Source: a virus. From it: 27,906 nt of DNA. The notes under the pieces were generated by a model. The model saw only the letters and a program-made list of their open reading frames with translations. It was not told where the DNA came from and did not search any database. Where the stretch lies: positions 1 to 27,906 of the IMG/VR virus record IMGVR_UViG_3300032322_001430. One strand, 5' to 3'. A program made the position numbers and the translations under genes. Positions 9,901 through 15,509 of this stretch are shown here, piece by piece. How positions within the stretch are numbered: position 1 is the stretch's first letter; each line of letters opens with the position of its first letter.

Positions 9901-12274
9901 TTGAAAATCCGTTAGATGGTGGTGATGCAATTGTAGCATTATCTGGAATAACATATCTTAGACGATAAATCTTTTCATTGTCTGTTCTATTATCAGGTGC
10001 TCTATAAATGAAAGCATTACCTGTCTTTGGTGTAACTTTTGCCTGATTAGTTACGATTGCAGCACGTAAACTATTACCAGCGCCAACATTAATATGCCAA
10101 CCAGTACTATCAAATTGAATTGGATGTCCAGGATCACCAGGAGATTTATCAGCAACCTCAGAAACAATTCTTAGTTGTCCACCAATATTGTTGATACCAG
10201 TAAGTTCATCACCTGACAATGCATTATTATAAGTTGTTGCAATCTGAATTTGGTCTGCATTTAGACCATTTGTGATTGCATAATAAACTGTTTTATGCTC
10301 TAGTCCATCTGGAAGTGATCCAGTTTCAGAATAAACTCTGATTGATTCACCAGGAAGAAGTCTGTGATTTTCTTGTAGAGTAAATGTGTTTCCAGTGATT
10401 GAGTTGATACCTGCAGATCTACCAACTAGATATTCTTTTCTTGCAGAAATTCTATTATCTGGATTAGATCCAGGAACAGGCATTAGAACGGTAGCACCAT
10501 AGACAACGTTGTCAATATTACATTGAATAGTTTCACCAACCTTATTACCAATGATATAACCACCAGTGCTCTTTAGTGGAACAGTATCTCTTTGATTATA
10601 TCCGTAGAAATATAATTTGATATCAGTTGATAATCCAGCAGTAACTTCTACATCAAGAGGAAGATAATTAACCTCAACTTGTTTTGCAAAGTTTTTCTGT
10701 GCTGGTATAATTTCTGTGATATATCCTTGATCGTCCTTCAAGAATGCGTCTTTTCTAAAATTATCTGCCTCTAATGATTTTGCACCAAAGTTTGAGTTGG
10801 AGTTTGTGATTGATTGATCTCCACCACTTTCAGCGATAAAATGCTGTGCATAACCAATGGCAAAGATAGAAACACATTGAATATATGCATTATTCGATGT
10901 TTTTACATGGAAGTTCTGCCAAGTTGGTTTATGCCTTGCTCTACTATCCGTATGTAATGAAACAGAAGTTCCTAGCGTTGCTTGATCTTGCCAAATACCA
11001 GATGTTGTGTTGTACTTGACATAAGCATTATCATCTTTGTTTAGTCCAATTCCAGTGAATTGTGCAACAACCATTGATTTAAAACCAGTGGCTTTATCAC
11101 CATCTGCGTGCATTCCATTTAGACCATATGTTGATCTAACTGAACAGTTAAAAATATATGGAGAACATGATGTTACCGTGTCAGATTCTACGGTGACAAT
11201 CGGATTTTTTCCGATTAAGCTAGGATTTGCAGTCGAAGTTGGAGTTGATGCTAGAGAATATGTGAAAGTTGTATCGTTAACAACTTGAGATACAACATAA
11301 CTACCATCATATTCAGCATTTCCTACGCCAAAGATAAGAACTGGAGTTCCTACTGAAAACTCATGATTTGTTCTTGTGACTACAGTAACAACAGGTGTTG
11401 CTACAGATGCTGATGGATTGGCACCAGAGTAAATATCTTCAATCTCAACATCACCAATTTGAGAAATTGCACCAACAATTCTCGATTCATCAACAGTTGC
11501 TTGGAAATCGTTGTTTGCAGGATAATCTGGAAGTGCTCTACCTGAGTTTACACCATAAGCTAAAGTAAGCTTACGGTAGTACATGTCAAGATCTGTACCA
11601 CCTTTACCAGCAACAGTGTTTACACCATCTGCATACTCAAAACATGTTAATTTGTGGTGGGAATAATTTGGAGAATAGACAGACTTTGTAAAGTCTCTAT
11701 AAATTCTATCACCAGGATCTGCATCAAATAAACTAAATCCAAAGAAGAAACAACCACCAGTTACTCTAAAAACTGCAGATCTTGGAATATTATCGTTATT
11801 TGGTTGAGGAACATATTTTGGTCTAATCTTTGTCTTTCTAAGATCTGATCCAATAATAGAAGTTCCACGAGGTAGAATTACACCACCGTGAATGGAATTG
11901 AAAAGATATAATACGTTATCAGGATCTTGAATATCAAAATTGGTGCCTACAGAAAACTGATTGATCGACGCTGCAGATCCATTAGCATCCGTTAGATTAG
12001 CACTCGTATCAATTGCAAGTCCTGGTCTATTGTCAATATAATGAACACCAGGAGAAACCATGATCGTGGTTTTATCAAACCGATCATTGTTTTGCCCTAC
12101 TTGATATGAGAACCTAGCACTTTCTAAAAGAGCACGTTGAATAGTCTTGAAAGGACGTGCTCTTGAATTACCAGTATTGCTGATATCATCTGTTGCGTCA
12201 AGTTCTTCGGGATTGACGTATATTACATTTCCCTGAACGTTTTTGAGAAAATTTTCCAGTCTACTTAGTGGCAT
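6971..12274 (-). CDS. Giant tail fibre/short-tail-fibre-like protein with collar domain (1767 aa)
   Basis: The largest gene in the window. Its N-terminus (about 1-200) has beta-helix-like sequence (NVIYVNPEELDATDD, ARPFKTIQRALLESARFSYQ, TSIIGSDLRKTKIRPKY). A second helix segment contains GMHADGDKATGFKSMVV and YIQCVSIFAIGYAQHF. The middle is beta-rich, with repeated motifs for events such as NGLFEVLSITDSKTFRIG and a GxGY-type repeat. Near the end is FEYLGYGPGNYSTAMP followed by GGLVVYTGMNDTGDFYIG. Residues ~1637-1698 form a T4 gp12-type phage collar domain (PIGGIIMWSG, PTGWALCNGSSGTPDLRDRF, LPAHTH). The His-Thr-His at 1696-1698 matches the metal-binding HxH of T4 gp12. It is probably a receptor-contacting fibre. 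A late box lies 33 nt upstream of the start. Confidence 0.8.
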   Translation of the reverse strand: MPLSRLENFLKNVQGNVIYVNPEELDATDDISNTGNSRARPFKTIQRALLESARFSYQVGQNNDRFDKTTIMVSPGVHYIDNRPGLAIDTSANLTDANGSAASINQFSVGTNFDIQDPDNVLYLFNSIHGGVILPRGTSIIGSDLRKTKIRPKYVPQPNNDNIPRSAVFRVTGGCFFFGFSLFDADPGDRIYRDFTKSVYSPNYSHHKLTCFEYADGVNTVAGKGGTDLDMYYRKLTLAYGVNSGRALPDYPANNDFQATVDESRIVGAISQIGDVEIEDIYSGANPSASVATPVVTVVTRTNHEFSVGTPVLIFGVGNAEYDGSYVVSQVVNDTTFTYSLASTPTSTANPSLIGKNPIVTVESDTVTSCSPYIFNCSVRSTYGLNGMHADGDKATGFKSMVVAQFTGIGLNKDDNAYVKYNTTSGIWQDQATLGTSVSLHTDSRARHKPTWQNFHVKTSNNAYIQCVSIFAIGYAQHFIAESGGDQSITNSNSNFGAKSLEADNFRKDAFLKDDQGYITEIIPAQKNFAKQVEVNYLPLDVEVTAGLSTDIKLYFYGYNQRDTVPLKSTGGYIIGNKVGETIQCNIDNVVYGATVLMPVPGSNPDNRISARKEYLVGRSAGINSITGNTFTLQENHRLLPGESIRVYSETGSLPDGLEHKTVYYAITNGLNADQIQIATTYNNALSGDELTGINNIGGQLRIVSEVADKSPGDPGHPIQFDSTGWHINVGAGNSLRAAIVTNQAKVTPKTGNAFIYRAPDNRTDNEKIYRLRYVIPDNATIASPPSNGFSIEESSSVIDDTNYKNDNTTLTSVTNLRTKTNIINASWSSNIGVVTTQYPHGLKAGHLIEINRLKSTNNSSGSANSGFNGLFEVLSITDSKTFRIGLNTNPGSISTITTGIPYTVFDQSVVGSGRTFSPYFVKKDFGPSYQIYNNAAVQKYKKDIQDGVYDLTILGYLKTPDVTPFSTASNRFSQNINDLVPAVGKDTQKDDPNATTSYALRDLVGQVESSDPSDSVSKEAVFSLFEQTGIGIGITGASVSGSTLTINTAVEHNLNGISSVTSITGGSNYGTNSGSTENYFNVRLENGSGRGATANVTVSAAGTISSVTLVDNGSGYAVGNVLTVRGVPFFAAGTNSTVTVASIDNRVGDAIQVVGVGSTAYNGLFRIASVPNSKTITYSGTASGVSTGGFVYHVGIATNVVNITHDALSGIATVLLTSDIGLRSGDQIVIAGCTGFSTIYNGTHFVSERVGYGSSLRVNIGVTSNAPAFAGVATAHGTGISIRGRGRGIPIYDGVTTRLTSGITTTTTSISLADKNMLKRGDYLLIEDEIVRITNSGATSVIRGVLGSNAVPHDANVAVRRINALPVENRRYSILRASGHTFEYLGYGPGNYSTAMPQAQDRVLDDNAVLLAQSVQTRGGLVVYTGMNDTGDFYIGKNKINAVTGLSGASGDIGDAASTEKTTYATLTVDDLTVNNNLYSKGNTEVVDLALKGNRAGDIAQTVYVGIRAGDTCPSSATDNILFRTTFTRGGYIGWVRTNEANAGVRWKRWGKISHECASDHYVFDKIGIGVTYCADQYQFQTVGISTFNGNVFVTGITTVVGNTRITGNVNVTGVSTFTGNVQVSTGSSFIGAGTIPIGGIIMWSGSIVSIPTGWALCNGSSGTPDLRDRFIVGAGNIYSVAGVGGTADSQLPAHTHNVTNGSANSFIAVTEVSEEGVNQGGGGSVQVGDGGNETKTTFTIQSAGISSTNQNLPPYYALAFIMRTV

Positions 12275-12278
12275 TACC

Positions 12279-12286
12279 TATAAATA
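12279..12286 (+). promoter_or_regulatory. Late promoter TATAAATA for the plus-strand 240-aa gene
   Basis: Exact T4 late consensus (CTATAAATAC) on the plus strand, 31 nt upstream of the ATG at 12318. It faces the minus-strand promoter at 12315-12308, so initiation from each is expected in the ~20-bp space between them. Confidence 0.65.
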
Positions 12287-12307
12287 CTGAGACACCGTTC
12301 TTCATTG

Positions 12308-12315
12308 TATTTATA
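12308..12315 (-). promoter_or_regulatory. Late promoter TATAAATA for the 1767-aa gene
   Basis: Exact T4 late consensus on the minus strand, 33 nt upstream of the ATG at 12274. It lies immediately before the plus-strand start codon at 12318, where a ribosome site for that gene would be expected. Confidence 0.65.
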
Positions 12316-12317
12316 CT

Positions 12318-13040
12318 ATGGCAAGTGGTCCAAAGACAGAATATTTGATTTCATCATATAAAAAATCAGTTGCTCAAGATAACAAGCAAAAAGAACAACT
12401 TGATCAGGTTATTTCTGGTATTGAAATAAGAACTGCAGACGATGAAGATCCAGAATATGTTATTGAAGGAATAAACGAACAGATCAATAGATTTGATCCA
12501 GCAACAAAAGGATTGGATACTAGAATTTTAGAAATCAATAATCAAATTAAAACCATTCAAAATCAAATCCTAGTTCTAGGACAGCAAGCAAACGTTATTG
12601 GATGTGGAACAACTTCTGCTGCAGTTGTAGACGTTGTTGAGGATCGTGTTATTCTTCATTCTTGGTCATTTACATCACCAAATCCATTTTCAAAAAGCAC
12701 TCAAGAATTATCTTCAAACAATGTTGGCGTTGGAACTTACGATGTTGTGACACAAGTTTCCATTGGAACTTATGAAGGATTTACCACGCCAATAGTTGGT
12801 GATTGTGTAGGATATTCTAACTCCATTACAACACTTACAAACAGTTTGACTACGTATCGAGCAGAAAGAGATGCTGTTATTGTACAGATCAACGTTATTA
12901 AAGAAGCACGAGCATCTTATGAATTACAAAGATATGGATATCAAACTGCAAAATTACAGTTAGACGCTCAGATACAAAAAAAGAGCACTTTGATTAGTGC
13001 TCTTGAAGATCTTAATAATCAAAGATATTTTGAAGAATAA
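12318..13040 (+). CDS. Coiled-coil protein, unknown, probable virion component (240 aa)
   Basis: The only plus-strand gene in the left 23.8 kb. Two strongly helical, Gln/Asn/Glu/Lys-rich regions (about 5-95 and 160-235, for example LEINNQIKTIQNQILVLGQQ) flank a short beta-like centre (about 96-150, with VEDRVILHSWSF). The shape resembles a helical hairpin with a small head. No signal peptide or membrane segment is seen. Its own exact TATAAATA box marks it as a late gene. No Shine-Dalgarno sequence precedes the ATG because the opposing promoter occupies that space. The next gene converges on it with one base between. Late timing and fibre neighbours suggest a structural or fibre-assembly role, but no family was recognised. 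Confidence 0.7.
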   Translation: MASGPKTEYLISSYKKSVAQDNKQKEQLDQVISGIEIRTADDEDPEYVIEGINEQINRFDPATKGLDTRILEINNQIKTIQNQILVLGQQANVIGCGTTSAAVVDVVEDRVILHSWSFTSPNPFSKSTQELSSNNVGVGTYDVVTQVSIGTYEGFTTPIVGDCVGYSNSITTLTNSLTTYRAERDAVIVQINVIKEARASYELQRYGYQTAKLQLDAQIQKKSTLISALEDLNNQRYFEE

Positions 13041-13070
13041 TTTATCCTAAAGGAAACTCTTCAGTTTTTT
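13031..13070 (+). terminator. Probable intrinsic terminator after the 240-aa gene
   Basis: The inverted repeat TGAAGA (13031-13036) / TCTTCA (13058-13063) encloses a small inner TCCT/AGGA hairpin and is followed by T6 at 13065-13070. It overlaps the end of the plus-strand gene and the 3' end of the converging minus-strand gene. The stem is short and AT-rich. Confidence 0.4.
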
Positions 13071-13560
13071 CTCCAGTTTTTGTTATAAAGTAATTTTTGA
13101 ACTTATAATCTGGTGGACCAAAATCCCATACTTCTATAATACATGATGTTTTTTTAGTAAACTTTGATAATGAATTAAAAAATTCTTCAGCATCTTCTAA
13201 TCTAGAAAACGATGCTGTCTGAGGTTCAATATTTTTAGTAAATTTCTTATCATTACTAATATAATTTATCATATTAAATCGTTTTGTAACAATGCGATAA
13301 TATAATCTTACTATAATAAGACTTTCTTTAGATGGAGTTTCAATTAAAGATGCTTTTTCATTATATGGATATGGAAGATTTTTACAAACTTCTTTTGCTA
13401 ATTCCTTAGTACTAAATGTATGTGCATGGGATGGATTTATTTTTGAAAGAAATTGTATTTCCTCAAGATTAATTTCAACATCTGTTTCTGGTGCATCATC
13501 ATCACTAGTTAAATAGTATATTGATCCGTTGTGAGTTTTTATAGCAATTCTATACAGCAT
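13042..13560 (-). CDS. Hypothetical protein with possible internal duplication (172 aa)
   Basis: Not recognised. The sequence seems to contain two related units of about 80 residues. Unit one runs LYRIAIKTHNGSIYYLTSDD then HTFSTKELAKEVCKNL. Unit two runs LYYRIVTKRFNMINYISNDK then ASFSRLEDAEEFFNSLSKF then CIIEVWDF. Each looks like two beta strands, a helix and a strand. There is no membrane segment or signal peptide, and the C-terminus is lysine-rich. The start at 13560 follows a TCTAAATA late-type box by 21 nt. It lies between a tRNA pair and a convergent structural gene, a position often occupied by accessory genes. A function cannot be assigned. Confidence 0.65.
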   Translation of the reverse strand: MLYRIAIKTHNGSIYYLTSDDDAPETDVEINLEEIQFLSKINPSHAHTFSTKELAKEVCKNLPYPYNEKASLIETPSKESLIIVRLYYRIVTKRFNMINYISNDKKFTKNIEPQTASFSRLEDAEEFFNSLSKFTKKTSCIIEVWDFGPPDYKFKNYFITKTGEKTEEFPLG

Positions 13561-13581
13561 TTTACGATTGTAACTCTTTTT

Positions 13582-13589
13582 TATTTAGA
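13582..13589 (-). promoter_or_regulatory. Late promoter-like box TCTAAATA
   Basis: The minus strand reads TCTAAATA 21 nt upstream of the ATG at 13560, just after the tRNA-Leu gene. The same box at the same distance precedes gp26 and gp4. Confidence 0.45.
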
Positions 13590-13593
13590 AATA

Positions 13594-13678
13594 TAGGAAC
13601 GGTCGGAATCGAACCGACAAGGACTTTACGCCCGACAGATTTTAAGTCTGTTGTGTTTACCAGTTTCACCACGCTCCC
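13594..13678 (-). tRNA. tRNA-Leu (anticodon UAA)
   Basis: Folds as an 85-nt class II tRNA. The acceptor GGGAGCG pairs with CGTTCCT (G1:U72 at the end), and the D stem is GTG/CAC. The anticodon stem ACAGA/TCTGT holds the loop CTTAAAA, giving anticodon TAA. A long variable arm (about CGGGCGTAAAGTCC) is typical of leucine tRNA. The T arm is GTCGG-TTCGATT-CCGAC. The discriminator is A. The 3' CCA is not encoded, because the next bases read TAT, so it must be added after transcription. It lies one base downstream of tRNA-Ile and is probably processed from the same transcript. Confidence 0.93.
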
Positions 13679-13679
13679 A

Positions 13680-13754
13680 TGGTAGGACCGCCGAGAATTG
13701 AACTCGGTTCTGCCGCTTATAAGGCGACGGCTTTAACCAATAAGCAACGGTCCC
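13680..13754 (-). tRNA. tRNA-Ile (anticodon UAU), CCA encoded
   Basis: A 75-nt class I tRNA including an encoded 3' CCA. The acceptor GGGACCG pairs with CGGTCCT (G1:U72). The D stem GCTT/AAGC has a GG-containing loop. The anticodon stem GTCGC/GCGGC holds the loop CTTATAA, giving anticodon TAT, which reads the isoleucine codon AUA. The T arm is CCGAG-TTCAATT-CTCGG. Many bacteria read AUA with a lysidine-modified CAU anticodon, so a plain UAU tRNA gives the phage direct decoding of a codon its AT-rich genes use. It is followed after one base by tRNA-Leu. Confidence 0.9.
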
Positions 13755-13760
13755 AGAAAA

Positions 13761-13904
13761 TTAATGCTTAGGTTTTTTCTTTGAATTTTTTTTAGGATTA
13801 AATTTGAATTTAGTGTCTGCTTCTTGACATCTTTTGATGTGTGATCCAAATTCAATTTTTCCATTACATAGATGACCACACATGGGACATCTAATCTGAG
13901 ACAT
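13761..13904 (-). CDS. Small zinc-finger-like protein, unknown (47 aa)
   Basis: The frame extends back to an ATG at 13952, but the ATG at 13904 is preferred. It gives MSQIRCPMCGHLCNGKIEF, it overlaps the end of the upstream 63-aa gene by only 14 nt, and a GAG lies just before it. The sequence has CPMCGHLC followed by FGSHIKRC, so two Cys pairs and two His residues could bind zinc in a C2HC or C2H2-like finger (residues ~6-27). The last 20 residues are very basic (KFKFNPKKNSKKKPKH) and could bind nucleic acid. The gene ends 7 nt before the tRNA-Ile gene. Function unknown. Confidence 0.55.
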   Translation of the reverse strand: MSQIRCPMCGHLCNGKIEFGSHIKRCQEADTKFKFNPKKNSKKKPKH

Positions 13905-14082
13905 ACTCGATACGTACTCCGTTTGAATGTGACTTTGTAAAATTAAGCACACTCAAGAATTGATCTGGTGTTTCGCAACACACTTCTTCATAGGACCCGT
14001 CAGTGCCGTGAAGATAAAACGTCCTGTTACTAATATTTATCTTGACGCATTCAATGTATTCGTCAGTCAGGTGAAGATCCAT
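13891..14082 (-). CDS. Small hypothetical protein (63 aa)
   Basis: Begins MDLHLTDEYIECVKINISNR and ends GVRIEYVSD. It is acidic, with adjacent cysteines in EEVCCETPDQFLS. The predicted pattern is a few beta strands followed by a helix. It lies 46 nt after the stop of the 278-aa spike-like gene and overlaps the zinc-finger-like gene by 14 nt, which suggests coupled translation. No clear ribosome site or late box precedes it, so it is probably read from the upstream hub operon. No family was recognised. Confidence 0.5.
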   Translation of the reverse strand: MDLHLTDEYIECVKINISNRTFYLHGTDGSYEEVCCETPDQFLSVLNFTKSHSNGVRIEYVSD

Positions 14083-14128
14083 AGTGATTGCTCATCAGGT
14101 TCCATCATAGCACGGCAGTTTTTGGATG

Positions 14129-14965
14129 TCAAGCCTCGACTTGAAGTTTTTCGATGTCTTTGCGTTCCGCTTGAACCAAATAATAAGCATCAATTGCACC
14201 GCCGCTAGAATTGCGAACAACAACTCTAACACCCCATTCAATGTGATCGACGAAAAGTTCTTGATAAAAACGATGTGGTGTTAGTTGAACAGTAATTGTT
14301 TCAGGATCTACGAGATCTTTCCAGTATTCTGGAAGTTCAATAATACCATCTGTAGTCACTCGTCCACGAACATAAACTCCATGTTCTGGTCCTTCTAAAG
14401 AACCATGATACAACTTTTTACCTGGTTTTGAAGGATGTTCGATTTCAAATGCTTTGCTATTTGCAGAAAAAGATCCGTTCACATGCATATTCCCATAATG
14501 TGTATAAAGTGGTGCTGCTGAAGTTTTAGCAACACAAGTGTCTTCTTGGACTGGTTGAGTGTTTGTTTCGCCACCTACTGCTACATTATACCCTGTTCTG
14601 TTCGATAAGCCAAGTGCATTGTTGATACCAATTTTGTTCAAAATACCAAGTTTGTTGGACATGCCAAAGAAATTACTCAAACCAAGGTTATTCATGTAAC
14701 CTGTATGTTGAGTTCCTGCAGTAACATCCAATCCTAAACTAGGAATTCCTGGACTAAATGGAGCAATTGCTGGTCCAATGTTTACTGCAGCACGAGCAAA
14801 TCCAATATTAGTGGGAGCACCGAAAAATGCAGGTCCAGCAACAGCTAAAGTACCTGCAAATGGATTTGCATCGTCATCTAATGTTAACGCAGATTGGTCT
14901 AATCTGGTTGGTATTTCTGGACCAATGTATAATTTACCTGCTGAAAGTTCGCCTGCTAATGCCAT
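14129..14965 (-). CDS. Hexapeptide-repeat spike/fibre-like structural protein (278 aa)
   Basis: Three parts are visible. Residues 1-90 are Gly/Pro/Ala-rich (MALAGELSAGKLYIGPEIP). Residues 92-127 form six consecutive six-residue units of pattern N-x-x-G-hydrophobic-x (NNLGLS, NFFGMS, NKLGIL, NKIGIN, NALGLS, NRTGYN), which suggests a beta-helical or beta-prism stalk. Residues ~150-278 form a C-terminal domain with FEIEHPSKPGKKLYHGSLEG and EHGVYVRGRV, a motif I associate with C-terminal regions of T4-like cyanophage structural proteins, ending YYLVQAERKDIEKLQVEA. A good GGAGGA ribosome site precedes the ATG, one base after the needle gene stops. Placement after gp5 and the needle suggests a baseplate spike or fibre attachment role (inferred). 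Confidence 0.65.
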   Translation of the reverse strand: MALAGELSAGKLYIGPEIPTRLDQSALTLDDDANPFAGTLAVAGPAFFGAPTNIGFARAAVNIGPAIAPFSPGIPSLGLDVTAGTQHTGYMNNLGLSNFFGMSNKLGILNKIGINNALGLSNRTGYNVAVGGETNTQPVQEDTCVAKTSAAPLYTHYGNMHVNGSFSANSKAFEIEHPSKPGKKLYHGSLEGPEHGVYVRGRVTTDGIIELPEYWKDLVDPETITVQLTPHRFYQELFVDHIEWGVRVVVRNSSGGAIDAYYLVQAERKDIEKLQVEA

Positions 14966-14966
14966 A

Positions 14967-15509
14967 CTATCCTCCGAAGACCAATTCTCCTAATAATGTA
15001 TTTACAAGATCTGAAACTGAAGTTGGAATAAGTTTGGTTTTTCTTTCTAACAAAAACACTGGATTACCTGATATAATGTTCCAACCATCACAATGACTTA
15101 GCATATTGTGAGATGCTCTAGTAGTTATATTCGTTCCAATAACAGTGACATTATTGTCAGCATCAAGTCTTATATTATGCTTTGAGTTTACAACAACATC
15201 ACCATCAGATCCTGTTGTTTCCATGATGATGTTTTTTCCTCGCATTGATATATCACCCTTCGCTTCAATATTGATATCTCCATCAGAAACAATATTGATA
15301 GGACCAGTTCCTTCTTGAATTAAAGTAGATCCTTTATCGTTGGATTTAGCCCATAAACACCATCCACCATCCTTATAAATGTGCAGTGCTGCTCCAGATC
15401 CACCACCAAGTTGAACGTGATGTTTTCTTAGGCATTTATCATCAGTTTCTTCGCCAATTTCCAGAAATCCGTGTTCTGGGTTATTAATTATAATTGGTGG
15501 TGATGTCAT
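14967..15509 (-). CDS. gp5 C-terminal-like needle (beta-helix spike) protein (180 aa)
   Basis: The central part (about 40-135) has short repeated strands ending in Gly or Asp turns: INIVSDGDINIEAKGDISMR, GKNIIMETTGSDGDVVVN, HNIRLDADNNVTVIGTN. This resembles the trimeric beta-helix of the T4 gp5 C-terminal domain, the membrane-piercing needle. In T4 this domain is part of gp5, but here it is a separate gene whose start overlaps the gp5 stop (ATGA, 4 nt), so stoichiometry could be kept by translational coupling. The C-terminal ~40 residues (FLLERKTKLIPTSVSDLVNT) leave the repeat pattern and may be a helical cap. N-terminal residues SGAALHIYKDGGWCLWAKSN may contact the hub. Confidence 0.65.
   Translation of the reverse strand: MTSPPIIINNPEHGFLEIGEETDDKCLRKHHVQLGGGSGAALHIYKDGGWCLWAKSNDKGSTLIQEGTGPINIVSDGDINIEAKGDISMRGKNIIMETTGSDGDVVVNSKHNIRLDADNNVTVIGTNITTRASHNMLSHCDGWNIISGNPVFLLERKTKLIPTSVSDLVNTLLGELVFGG

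Noticed and set aside
11198-11216. Hairpin AATCGGA-TTTTT-TCCGATT as a possible terminator
   Set aside because: It lies inside the 1767-aa coding frame and no U-run follows on either strand.
13905-13952. N-terminal extension of the zinc-finger-like protein from the ATG at 13952
   Set aside because: It would overlap the 63-aa gene by 62 nt and adds 16 residues without features. The ATG at 13904 has closer coupling and a nearby GAG.
12274-14082. CRISPR array, integrase, attachment site or insertion sequence around the tRNAs
   Set aside because: No spaced short repeats, recombinase frame, or duplicated tRNA 3' end was seen.
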